The notes below the pieces were generated by a model. That model had not been told where the DNA came from. It ran no database searches and saw only the letters and a program-made list of their open reading frames with translations. Shown here piece by piece: positions 16,594 to 23,231 of a stretch of 34,823 nucleotides of DNA. This stretch comes from Frigoribacterium faeni (GTDB lineage: Bacteria; Actinomycetota; Actinomycetes; Actinomycetales; Microbacteriaceae), in NCBI RefSeq assembly GCF_007988805.1, contig NZ_BJUV01000030.1, positions 1 to 34,823 of the forward strand, read 5' to 3'. The translations under genes were made by a program, and so were the position numbers. Numbering within the stretch: position 1 is the stretch's first letter; the number at the start of each line of letters is the position of its first letter.

Positions 16594-16675
16594 ACATCCC
16601 TTCGCTAGTACTGGCTAGATCAGGTTCGACGGGTGTGATCTCAGCCGTCGGTCGCGACGGCACCCCGTGTCACTG
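16594..16675 (-). ncRNA. TPP riboswitch (THI element)
   Basis: Read on the minus strand, the RNA shows the THI-box order: GACAC, GGGGTGCC, a variable stem, GCTGAGA, ACACCC, GAACCTGATCTAG, CAGTACTAGCG and AAGGGA. These are the conserved pyrimidine- and pyrophosphate-sensor cores of the thiamine pyrophosphate aptamer. The final AAGGGA (about 16597-16602) is also the ribosome-binding site for the thiM GTG start, so ligand binding probably blocks translation initiation instead of forming a terminator. No separate terminator hairpin fits between the aptamer and the start codon. Confidence 0.95.
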
Positions 16676-16680
16676 CCCTC

Positions 16681-16686
16681 ACCGTA
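16681..16686 (-). promoter_or_regulatory. -10 element of the thiamine operon
   Basis: TACGGT on the minus strand lies six or seven bases before the start of the TPP aptamer, so the riboswitch would begin at or near the first transcribed base. It faces the divergent -10 of the next gene at 16710-16715. Confidence 0.5.
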
Positions 16687-16709
16687 GCGCGGACCGGGCG
16701 CGGGTCGCT

Positions 16710-16715
16710 TAAGGT
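16710..16715 (+). promoter_or_regulatory. -10 element of gene at 16723 (leaderless)
   Basis: TAAGGT ends seven bases before GTG 16723 and supports this start over the in-frame GTG at 16714. Confidence 0.6.
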
Positions 16716-16722
16716 GGGTGCC

Positions 16723-17082
16723 GTGATCACGCGACGAGACGCTGCCCTGCAGCTCGACATCCCGTTGGAGATGGCCAAGCGGCACGGCATCCCCGCGAAG
16801 CTGAGTCTCGACGAGCTGCTCGAGCTCGAGAAGACCCCGCCCGCCTGGCTGGTTCAGTCGCGCGCCAATCGCACCGGCAAGCCCGTCTGGGTGGATCTCG
16901 CCTGCGTGGTCTGCGGATTCCACGAGGCCGCGCGGCCCAAGAAGTGGTGGCCCGACTACACCTGGCTCAGCTGCGACGACCACGGGGTCGACGAGCTGCC
17001 CGAACCCGAGCCCGGGCTCGCCCGTCGTGAGGTGTCGGGCGTCGGCAGCCGCTTCGTGGCCATCGTCGACGAGCGCCCCTAG
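16723..17082 (+). CDS. uncharacterised small protein with CxxC...CxxH motif
   Basis: A 119-residue soluble protein that I associate with conserved actinobacterial hypothetical proteins but cannot name. The N-terminal half (VITRRDAALQLDIPLEMAKRHG) looks like a short helix-turn-helix-like segment and is followed by TPPAWLVQSRANRTGKPVWV. The C-terminal half holds CVVCGFHEAARPKKWWPDY and SCDDHGV, a Cys-x2-Cys and Cys-x2-His arrangement that could bind zinc, and ends GSRFVAIVDE. GTG 16723 is chosen from the upstream TAAGGT; no ribosome-binding site is needed if leaderless. It is divergent from the thiamine operon, with the two promoters back to back. Confidence 0.75.
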   Translation: MITRRDAALQLDIPLEMAKRHGIPAKLSLDELLELEKTPPAWLVQSRANRTGKPVWVDLACVVCGFHEAARPKKWWPDYTWLSCDDHGVDELPEPEPGLARREVSGVGSRFVAIVDERP

Positions 17083-17152
17083 CTCCCTCGCGCCGCGACG
17101 CCGGTCGCCGGTCGCGCCGAGGCGCTGCCGCCCACCGCGGCGAGCGCCTCGC

Positions 17153-17986
17153 TCAGCCCGAGTAGGTCACGGAGACGGGCGCCTCGAGACCCGCCAGCAG
17201 GTGCACGTAGGCCTGCCGGGTGTCGTCGGCGAGCAGCTGCCGGTGGATGTGCTGGTCGTGCCAGCGCCTCAGGTCGTCGGGGGAGACGTCGTCGACGTGG
17301 TCGGCGACCAGGTAGCTGAACGCGTACGGCTCGCCGTCGTCGTCGAGCGTCCGGCGGAATCCGAGACGCTCGCTCGTCGCGACGTCGACGAAGACCTCCC
17401 AGCCCGGGTCGGCGCCGTCGGGCAGCCGGACGTCGACGCGCGGGTGCGCGGCCCCGGGATCCGGGGCGGCCACCCGGGTGCCGAGGGTCGCGCGGACGAC
17501 GAGCCCGTCGGGAGTCCCGGCAGGAGGCGCGCTGTCGTCGAGCCCGTCCGTCACGTCGGCGTCGACCCGGCTCACGGCCGTCGCCACGGCCCCGTCGAGC
17601 AGATGCAGCCTCGTCGCCGTGCCCCGGAGCCAGTCCTCGAGAGCGGCCTGCTCGCCCTCGGTGTACGGATCGGCGTCGAGCGAGTGCACGGCGAAGTCGG
17701 CCGCCGCGATCGACCACTCCCCGCTCAGCAGGACGCGGGTGAGCGCGGCGGGGTGCGGGAGGACCGCCAGCGTCCCCCGACGGAGCCCGGGTGCCCAGTG
17801 CAGTTCGGGCTCGGGCAGCAGGGGGCGCACGGCGTCGGCCGCCCTGGCCGACGCCGTCGGCACGACGAAGGAGACCGTGACCTCACGCCAGGGGCTGGCG
17901 AGGCTCGGAGCGAGGTCGTCGTCGCGTCGCACCGTGACGGCTCGCGACATGTCGTCGGGCAGAGGGCGTCGGGTGGAGTCGGTCAC
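17153..17986 (-). CDS. uncharacterised protein
   Basis: A 277-residue protein without signal peptide or membrane segment. It reads as a coherent, acidic, Asp/Ala/Arg-rich soluble protein: it opens VTDSTRRPLPDDMSRAVTVRRDDD and contains VTVSFVVPTASA, WEVFVDVATSERLGF, AFSYLVADHVDDVSPDDLRRWHDQHI and a final LAGLEAPVSVTYSG. I recognise no family and no catalytic motif. GTG 17986 is chosen; a -10-like hexamer (CACTCT, 17993-17998) lies six bases upstream. An alternative start is the internal ATG of DDMSRAV. It is followed by the convergent gene at 16723 with a gap of about 70 bases. The frame remains open far upstream, antisense to nothing meaningful and overlapping the nuclease gene, so a longer start is unlikely. 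Confidence 0.6.
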   Translation of the reverse strand: MTDSTRRPLPDDMSRAVTVRRDDDLAPSLASPWREVTVSFVVPTASARAADAVRPLLPEPELHWAPGLRRGTLAVLPHPAALTRVLLSGEWSIAAADFAVHSLDADPYTEGEQAALEDWLRGTATRLHLLDGAVATAVSRVDADVTDGLDDSAPPAGTPDGLVVRATLGTRVAAPDPGAAHPRVDVRLPDGADPGWEVFVDVATSERLGFRRTLDDDGEPYAFSYLVADHVDDVSPDDLRRWHDQHIHRQLLADDTRQAYVHLLAGLEAPVSVTYSG

Positions 17987-18051
17987 GGCCCGAGAGTGTG
18001 CCACGCCAGCTTGCGCGCCCGCCGAGAGGTCGGACGGATCGGCGTCGTCGG

Positions 18052-18921
18052 TCAGAAGGTCAGCTGGTCGACGTCGGTGAGGGGGACCCAGCCGTCGCGG
18101 AGGCCGTCGGGCTGTTCGACGGTCGGGACCGTCTGCAGGGAGTCGGCCTCGGCCAGCTGGGCGAGCTCGAGCCCGGTGAGCCGTGCGATGTCGCGGACGG
18201 GCACCTGGTAGGTGCGGAAGGGGCCGAGCGGCGGAGGATCGCCCGCCTCGTGCGCCCGGGCGAAGGCCGCCTCGAGCTCGACGCCGTCGAGCTCGGACGA
18301 CTGGTCGAGCACGAAACCGGCTGTCCGCAGGGCGCCCCCCGGTGTCGCCCAGGCGGCGATCTTGACGAAGCTGCGAGGGATGCGGATGCCCCGGTACGGA
18401 GCGTCGTCCGGCGACAGCACCGGTGCCGTGAGCACCGAGATCCGCTGCCGCCATGCCTCGGCGTACGCCAGGACGTGGTCTTCGAGCCCGAGCCAGAGCT
18501 CGTCGGACTGGTTGAATCCGGCGGCCTGAGGGGCCGCGTTCGTGAACGAGAACGTGTCGAGGTTCGCTCGGGCCGCGTCGGCGTCGGGGCCCCACACCGG
18601 ATCGCGGCGCCGGACGAGGTGCCCCCGGTCGAGGTCGTTGCGGGCGTAGACCTCCGGGCCGCACTGCTCGGCCTCGGGCACGCGCTCGTCGTAGTGCCAG
18701 TCGTCGCCGCGCGCGAGGTCGACGAGCGACGAGCCGTCGATGTTCACGGCCGTCAGAGCGGCCAGTCGTCGAGCGGGGTCGAGCAGCACGGTGAAGTGCT
18801 CGTAGGGCAGCTCGCGGACGCGGCGCCCGCCGGTGCCGGGGAGAGGGACCCTCGCGGCGAGGAAGTCGGGGTCGTACCCGGCGGCGGGTGCACCCGCCGG
18901 TCGGTTGTCTGCCTGGCTCAT
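18052..18921 (-). CDS. DNA/RNA non-specific endonuclease (NucA/EndA type)
   Basis: A 289-residue beta-beta-alpha-metal nuclease. The diagnostic DRGH motif is at residues 98-101 with the general-base His101, followed by the metal-binding region TFSFTNAAPQ (Asn128) and AGFNQ. Secreted family members such as Serratia nuclease carry signal peptides; this one has none, starting MSQADNRPAGAPAAGYDPDF, so it may stay inside the cell or leave by another route. ATG 18921 is preceded by AGGAGGCGCGC, a strong ribosome-binding site that is also a copy of the window-wide nonamer. The frame is open to 18963. No inhibitor gene such as nuiA is recognisable nearby. Confidence 0.88.
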   Translation of the reverse strand: MSQADNRPAGAPAAGYDPDFLAARVPLPGTGGRRVRELPYEHFTVLLDPARRLAALTAVNIDGSSLVDLARGDDWHYDERVPEAEQCGPEVYARNDLDRGHLVRRRDPVWGPDADAARANLDTFSFTNAAPQAAGFNQSDELWLGLEDHVLAYAEAWRQRISVLTAPVLSPDDAPYRGIRIPRSFVKIAAWATPGGALRTAGFVLDQSSELDGVELEAAFARAHEAGDPPPLGPFRTYQVPVRDIARLTGLELAQLAEADSLQTVPTVEQPDGLRDGWVPLTDVDQLTF

Positions 18922-19006
18922 GCGCGCCTCCTGGGCTGTCGGTCCGGTCCTGTCATGCTGCACCTCGCCACCGACAGCGGGCCGTCGACCCTGCGGGGCC
19001 GGCGGA

Positions 19007-19687
19007 TCAGTCGGCCAGGATCGCGTAGAGCGCCCGTCGCGTCTCGTCGAGCTTCGCGGTCGCCGCCGCGCGCTGGGCCTCGCTGCCGTCGTGGTGGAAC
19101 TGCTTCACGACGCCCATCAGCTTCATCAGACTGGTCTGGAACTCGCGGTCGGTGTCGCTGGCGTCGTCGGCGGTCGCCGCCCAGGCCCGGTCGATCTCGT
19201 CGGCGTGCTCGCCGACGTAGGCGCGACCGGCGTCGGTCAGGCTGAAGACGCTCTTGGCCGCGGTCTCGTCGGAGGTGATGAGGTCCTCGTCGACGAGCTG
19301 CTGAAGGGTCGGGTAGACCGAGCCGGGGCTCGGCTTCCAGGCGCCCTCGGTGCGGTCGGCGATCGCCTTGATCAGGCCGTAGCCGTTCGACGGGGCGTCG
19401 GCGAGCAGCGACAGGATCGCCAGTCGGACGTCACCGCGTCGGGCCCGACCTCGGCCGCCTCGACCCGGGCCGAAGCCGGGTCCGCCGGGGCCGAAGCCGC
19501 CGGGGCCGAAGCCGCCGAAGCCCGGGCCGGGTCGGAAGCCTCGTCCGAAGGGGCGGCCGAAGCGCCCGCGCCCCTCGGAGTCGTGGCCGAAGGCGCCGCG
19601 GTCGAACATCTCGCGGCGGGCGTCGGGGGAGTCGTGGTGTCGGCGACGGGGGTCGCCGTGGTTCTCGTGGTCGGTGTCGGTACCCAT
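19007..19687 (-). CDS. PadR family transcriptional regulator with glycine-rich N-terminus
   Basis: A 226-residue regulator. Residues 1-84 form a His/Arg-rich start and a low-complexity Gly/Phe/Pro/Arg tract (FGRPFGRGFRPGPG and FGPGG repeats). The PadR winged helix follows at about 85-160 (RRGDVRLAILSLLADAPSNG, GSVYPTLQQLVDEDLI, VFSLTDAGRAYV), then a C-terminal helical dimerisation region. GGGAG lies six bases before ATG 19687. A consensus sigma70 promoter and overlapping palindrome at 19741-19770 imply autorepression. PadR proteins often control drug exporters, but no exporter is next to it; the nuclease gene downstream is a possible co-transcribed target. Confidence 0.9.
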   Translation of the reverse strand: MGTDTDHENHGDPRRRHHDSPDARREMFDRGAFGHDSEGRGRFGRPFGRGFRPGPGFGGFGPGGFGPGGPGFGPGRGGRGRARRGDVRLAILSLLADAPSNGYGLIKAIADRTEGAWKPSPGSVYPTLQQLVDEDLITSDETAAKSVFSLTDAGRAYVGEHADEIDRAWAATADDASDTDREFQTSLMKLMGVVKQFHHDGSEAQRAAATAKLDETRRALYAILAD

Positions 19688-19740
19688 GGGGTACTCCCTT
19701 CGAAGAGGTCGTCACCGCGACGTTCTGTCGCGATGCGTCA

Positions 19741-19770
19741 AAGATATGTCGTTGACTATCGTCTGTCAAC
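19741..19770 (-). promoter_or_regulatory. Promoter and overlapping operator of the padR gene
   Basis: On the minus strand TTGACA (19764-19769), a 17-base spacer and TATCTT (19741-19746) form an almost perfect sigma70 promoter. The palindrome GTTGAC-N8-GTCAAC (19751-19756 and 19765-19770) covers the -35 and much of the spacer, so a bound dimer would block RNA polymerase. Autoregulation by PadR is the natural reading. Confidence 0.7.
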
Positions 19771-19782
19771 AGTCGGGACAAA

Positions 19783-19820
19783 TAAAAAAAGGAGGCGCAC
19801 CCGGGTGGGGTGCGCCTCCT
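19783..19820 (-). terminator. Intrinsic terminator of the citE-like gene built from paired GGAGGCGC motifs
   Basis: AGGAGGCGCACCC (19790-19802) and GGGTGCGCCTCCT (19808-19820) form a 13-bp stem with a five-base loop. On the minus strand the stem is followed by a run of T residues (19784-19790), making a classical intrinsic terminator 20 bases after the citE-like stop. Both arms contain the window-wide nonamer in opposite orientation. Confidence 0.9.
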
Positions 19821-19839
19821 CCGTCGATGAGTGGTCGGC

Positions 19840-20742
19840 TCAGGTCGCAGCCTGCACGCCGAACGCCGAGGCGAGCTTCTCGATCTTCTGCGCCCGGCCG
19901 AGACGCGGCAGGTCGCTGCCGTCGCGGATGACGCGGCCGCGGCTCTCGAAGTCGGCGAGGAAGTCCTGGGCCCAGGCGACGTCGGAGGGCGTCGGGCTGA
20001 TGACCTCGTTGATCACGGGCAGCTGCTCGACGTCGAGGCAGAGCTTGCCGGTCAGGCCGAGGGCGACGGCCACGCCGGCCTGCTCGCGCAGCACGGGGTG
20101 GCTGCTGCCGACCGTGGGGCCGTCGATCGGGCCGGGCAGGCCGCCGATGCGGCTGGCCACGACGAGGCGCGACCGCGGGTAGGCCATCGCCAGATCATCT
20201 GCGCTGGTGCCGGTGTCGCGACGGTAGTCGCCGCTGCCGAAGGCCAGGCGGTAGGCCCCGCGGGCCTTGGCGATCGCCGGGCTCTCCTCGATGCCGAGCG
20301 CGGACTCGACCAGCGCGAGCACGGGCAGCGAACCGCCCAGGCGGTCGAAGGTCTCGGTCACGTGCTCGGGCGCCTCGGTCTTGGCGAGCATGACGCCCTG
20401 CAGGCCGGGGAGGCCGAGCAGCGCGTCGACGTCACCCGACCAGAAGTCGGTCGAGCGGTCGTTGATGCGGACCCAGGCCCTGCCGCCTCCGGTCAGCCAC
20501 GAGACGACGTCGCCGCGGGCGGCGGGCTTGCGGGCCGGGTCGACGGCGTCCTCGATGTCGAGCACGATCTGGTCGGCCCGCGACGAGGCGGCCGAGTCGA
20601 AGCGCTCGGGCGCGGTGCCCGGCACGAGGAGCCAGGAGCGGGCGATGTCGGGGTTCGGGCGGCGACGCTCGGTTCGCCCGGTGGACCCTGTGGTCTGCGT
20701 GGGGATCGTCCCCGTCGGAGTGCTGTCGGCGGTGTCGGTCAT
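19840..20742 (-). CDS. HpcH/HpaI aldolase/citrate lyase family protein (CitE-like)
   Basis: A 300-residue TIM-barrel enzyme of the CitE-like superfamily, acting on acyl-CoA thioesters (citramalyl-, malyl- or similar CoA) with Mg2+. Visible motifs are RSWLLVPGTAPERFDSAASS (about 35-54), VLDIEDAVDP (60-69), VRINDRSTDF, ALVESALGIE with the metal-binding Glu, and LAFGSGDYRRDTG with the metal-binding Asp. No citrate lyase alpha or gamma subunit is nearby, so it is a stand-alone CitE-like lyase or thioesterase. The first 30 residues are a Thr/Ser-rich extension. GAGGACG upstream of ATG 20742 is a moderate ribosome-binding site. It ends in a strong intrinsic terminator. Confidence 0.88.
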   Translation of the reverse strand: MTDTADSTPTGTIPTQTTGSTGRTERRRPNPDIARSWLLVPGTAPERFDSAASSRADQIVLDIEDAVDPARKPAARGDVVSWLTGGGRAWVRINDRSTDFWSGDVDALLGLPGLQGVMLAKTEAPEHVTETFDRLGGSLPVLALVESALGIEESPAIAKARGAYRLAFGSGDYRRDTGTSADDLAMAYPRSRLVVASRIGGLPGPIDGPTVGSSHPVLREQAGVAVALGLTGKLCLDVEQLPVINEVISPTPSDVAWAQDFLADFESRGRVIRDGSDLPRLGRAQKIEKLASAFGVQAAT

Positions 20743-20913
20743 GACGTCCTCGTCCTCGTTTTCGCTCGTCGGTGAGCTCCACGCTACCGGTCGGCCGTCG
20801 TCCGGGTCGCCGCCCGGCGGGCGGGCCTCCCGGCCTCGGGGGCCGCCGGGGCGTACCGTTCAGGAGGATCACAGGGCCACGACCACGGGGCCCCGACGTA
20901 CGAGGAGCCTGAC

Positions 20914-22347
20914 ATGACGGACGCACGCATTCCCGGGAGCGACCGCCCCGACCACGACCGAGAGCCCGACGAGACGACCCCGCGCGAGCCCGCGGTCGCA
21001 CCGGAGGACCGCGACGAGCGCGGCGAGGGCCTCGACACGACGGGGTCCGAGGCTCCGGCGGTCGACTTCGGCTCGCCCCGCGAACCCGCCGTCGACTTCG
21101 GCGCGCCGAGCGAGCCCGCCGGCGACGTCGGCTCGCCCCGTGAGCCGGCTGTCGACTTCGGGGCGCCCGCGGCCGTCCCCGCGCGCGAGTCCACGGACGG
21201 CGAGACCGAGGTCATCGAGCCGCAGACGTCCCACGAGGCGCCCGTCTCGGCCGACGACCGCGCAGCCGACGACCGCGCAGCCGACGACCGCGCCGCCGGC
21301 GGCGCGACCTCCGACGAGCCGGTGGCGGCGACGAGCGCCGACGAGCGCGACGACGTCCCGACCTCAGCCGGGAGCGAGCGGGTCGAGGGCGCCTCGGACC
21401 GCGATCAGCCCACCGCCGTCGTCCCGCCCGTCGTGGCGCCGACGCCTCCGCCGGCCCGGGCCTGGTCGGCCACGAGCGGCGACGACTCCGCCCGCCGCAC
21501 CCTGCATGACGACGATGCCCTCCGCGCCGCCGAGGCCTCGCGGTCCGAACCGCGCGACGGCGAGAGCCGCGGGGGGCAGGTCGCCCCGACGGTCGCCGCG
21601 CCGGTCGCGTCCGACTCGACCCGCGCCTCCTCGATCGACGACTCGACCGACCGGCCCCGAGACGACGCGCCCACCGTCGCGGCCCCGTCCGCGGCGGCGA
21701 CCACCGCGTACCCGACGCAGCCCGGGACGGGCGCGTACCCGCTCGTGGCCGACGGCGGGGTCAACCACGTCGCCCTGCGTCGCGACCTGCTGACCCAGCA
21801 GAAGGACGAGTTCGGCGGGATCCGCTTCGGCGCCGGCCTGCTCGGCTGGTTCGCCGCGACCGGCTTCGGCGTGGTCATCATGTCGATCTACGGCGGCGTG
21901 GTCGCGGCCTGGGTGGCCGCATCCGGCACGTCCACGTCGAACATGCTCGGGTTCCAGCAGTTCGTGTCCGACAACGGGCGGCTGCTGTCGGCCGTCACCG
22001 CCATCGTGGTGCTCGTGGTGATCTTCGCGGGCTACCTGATTGGCGGCTTCACCGCGTCGCGGGTCGCCCGGTTCTCCGGCTTCAAGCAGGGCGTCGCGAC
22101 GTGGCTCTGGGGCCTGGTCGTCAGCGTGATCCTCGCGGTCGTCGGATTCGTGGCCCTCGGCGTCTCGCCGTTCTCGGGTTCCTCCGACGCCACCTCGACG
22201 CCGATGGAGTCGCCGACGTCGATCGAGTCGATCGTGTTCGTCGGTCTGGTGGTCGTGCTGAGCTTCGTCGGCGCCGTGCTCGGCGGCCTGCTCGGGCAGC
22301 GCTGGCACCGCAAGGTCGACCGCTTCATCCCGTCCGACCAGGTGTGA
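20914..22347 (+). CDS. membrane protein with long disordered repeat-rich N-terminus
   Basis: A 477-residue protein in two parts. Residues 1-300 are acidic, Ala/Pro/Asp/Arg-rich and probably disordered and cytoplasmic. They include three and a half copies of a ten-residue repeat (VDFGxPxEPA, residues 50-86) and a tandem ADDRA repeat (about 113-127). The C-terminal 175 residues form about four membrane helices: LLGWFAATGFGVVIMSIYGGVV, LLSAVTAIVVLVVIFAGYLIGGF, VATWLWGLVVSVILAVVGFVAL and IVFVGLVVVLSFVGAVLGGLL. GGAG lies about seven bases before ATG 20914. The lipoprotein gene starts 32 bases after its stop, so they may form an operon. I do not recognise the family; a role as envelope scaffold or sensor is speculation. 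Confidence 0.8.
   Translation: MTDARIPGSDRPDHDREPDETTPREPAVAPEDRDERGEGLDTTGSEAPAVDFGSPREPAVDFGAPSEPAGDVGSPREPAVDFGAPAAVPARESTDGETEVIEPQTSHEAPVSADDRAADDRAADDRAAGGATSDEPVAATSADERDDVPTSAGSERVEGASDRDQPTAVVPPVVAPTPPPARAWSATSGDDSARRTLHDDDALRAAEASRSEPRDGESRGGQVAPTVAAPVASDSTRASSIDDSTDRPRDDAPTVAAPSAAATTAYPTQPGTGAYPLVADGGVNHVALRRDLLTQQKDEFGGIRFGAGLLGWFAATGFGVVIMSIYGGVVAAWVAASGTSTSNMLGFQQFVSDNGRLLSAVTAIVVLVVIFAGYLIGGFTASRVARFSGFKQGVATWLWGLVVSVILAVVGFVALGVSPFSGSSDATSTPMESPTSIESIVFVGLVVVLSFVGAVLGGLLGQRWHRKVDRFIPSDQV
21061..21172 (+). repeat. 30-bp tandem coding repeat (about 3.7 copies)
   Basis: Units start at 21061, 21091, 21121 and 21151 (partial), each encoding a variant of VDFGSPREPA. They lie in the disordered N-terminus of the membrane protein, preserve the frame, and could change number by slippage or recombination. 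Confidence 0.75.
21250..21294 (+). repeat. 15-bp tandem repeat, three copies
   Basis: GCCGACGACCGCGCA occurs at 21250, 21265 and 21280 (last base C in the third copy), encoding the ADDRA repeat in the same membrane protein. Confidence 0.8.
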
Positions 22348-22379
22348 CAAGCTCGTCCCGACAGAACGAAGGAACAACC

Positions 22380-23087
22380 ATGCGCCACTCCACCCGTCCC
22401 TCCCTCGCCCGCACCGTGGCCGGTGTCGTCGCCGCGGGCGCCCTCGCTTTCAGCCTGACGGCTTGCTACTCGACGTCGGACTCCGAGAGCAACAACACCG
22501 CGCCGATCCACCGGACGAACCCGACGCTGCCCGCCTCCGAGGCGACCCCGGTCGCGACGGTGCCCGACCTGAGCGGCGGCGTCGACACCCAGGTGGCGGT
22601 CGATGAGGGATTCGTCAGCGCGCTGACCCTGCTCGGTCTGACCCCGGCGCCCGTCGGTGACGCGACCTTCGCCGACGGCACGTTCTCGTTCCCGATCACC
22701 GGCGGCAACGTGACGTACTTCGACCCCGAGGGCGAGGTGCGACCCTACGTGCAGGGCGACATCCAGCACGACGGTTCCGGCCTCAGCCTGACGGCGGGCG
22801 ACACCGTGGTCGAGCTGACGAACTTCGACATCGACCCCGGCGCATCCAAGCTCTACGGCGACGTCTCGGTGAACGGCGAGCCCGTGGCCGGCCACGCGTA
22901 CCTGTTCAATCTCTGGGGCGGCACGCTCGAGCCGCTGCGCACCGAGGGGACGAACGCGGTCCTCGAGGGTACGACGGTGCACGTCAGCCCCGATGCGGCG
23001 GCGCTGCTGAACGCCACCTTCGACACCGATCTCGTCCCCGACGAGCTCCTGGTGGGCGTCGCCACGATCACGGTCGCGACGCAGTAG
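22380..23087 (+). CDS. predicted lipoprotein, unknown function
   Basis: A 235-residue predicted lipoprotein. A basic N-terminus (RHSTRPSLAR), a hydrophobic core and the lipobox SLTAC put the lipidated Cys at residue 29. A Ser/Asn/Thr-rich linker leads to a beta-rich globular domain from about residue 70 to 235: FVSALTLLGLTPAPVGDATF, FSFPITGGNVTYFDPEGE, HDGSGLSLTAGDTVVELTNFDIDPG, YGDVSVNGE and TVHVSPDAAALLNATFD. This pattern resembles secreted substrate-binding or matrix domains in actinobacteria, but I cannot name it. AAGGA lies about seven bases before the ATG. It follows the repeat-rich membrane protein by 32 bases and may be co-transcribed. A hairpin terminator follows. Confidence 0.78.
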   Translation: MRHSTRPSLARTVAGVVAAGALAFSLTACYSTSDSESNNTAPIHRTNPTLPASEATPVATVPDLSGGVDTQVAVDEGFVSALTLLGLTPAPVGDATFADGTFSFPITGGNVTYFDPEGEVRPYVQGDIQHDGSGLSLTAGDTVVELTNFDIDPGASKLYGDVSVNGEPVAGHAYLFNLWGGTLEPLRTEGTNAVLEGTTVHVSPDAAALLNATFDTDLVPDELLVGVATITVATQ

Positions 23088-23110
23088 CGCGCAGGACATC
23101 GTCCCACCGC

Positions 23111-23160
23111 ACCACCCGGAACCACCGGCCCATGCTCCACGGTTCGGTGGTTCCGTGGTC
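23111..23160. terminator. Hairpin terminator after lipoprotein gene
   Basis: GGAACCACCG (23118-23127) pairs with CGGTGGTTCC (23145-23154); flanking ACCAC and GTGGT extend the stem with a small bulge. It lies 30 bases after the lipoprotein stop and before the mntH promoter. Confidence 0.7.
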
Positions 23161-23195
23161 TCGGTCGATGAGAGTTGATGCATGCCGAGAGTGAA

Positions 23196-23213
23196 AGTTC
23201 GGCGTGCCGAAAT
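23196..23213. promoter_or_regulatory. Palindromic operator candidate in the mntH promoter
   Basis: TTCGGC-GT-GCCGAA (23198-23211), flanked by A-rich and AT-rich ends, forms a perfect inverted repeat across the -35 region and spacer upstream of the mntH -10 at 23219. A manganese-dependent DtxR/MntR-family repressor is the expected regulator for an Nramp transporter; the identity of the protein is inferred. Confidence 0.6.
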
Positions 23214-23218
23214 CTGTG

Positions 23219-23224
23219 TAGAGT
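23219..23224 (+). promoter_or_regulatory. -10 element of mntH (leaderless)
   Basis: TAGAGT ends seven bases before ATG 23232 and, with the operator just upstream, fixes the start of mntH over the earlier in-frame ATG at 23175, which would lie upstream of the promoter. Confidence 0.65.
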
Positions 23225-23231
23225 CGTGGTC

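Noticed and set aside
17079-17717. Alternative minus-strand frame over the uncharacterised protein gene at 17153-17986
   Set aside because: Arg/Ala/Gly-rich low-complexity translation; the frame chosen has balanced composition, hydrophobic strands and a suitable promoter.
21250-21294. CRISPR-like short repeats
   Set aside because: The three units are directly adjacent with no spacers, keep the reading frame and encode a peptide repeat.
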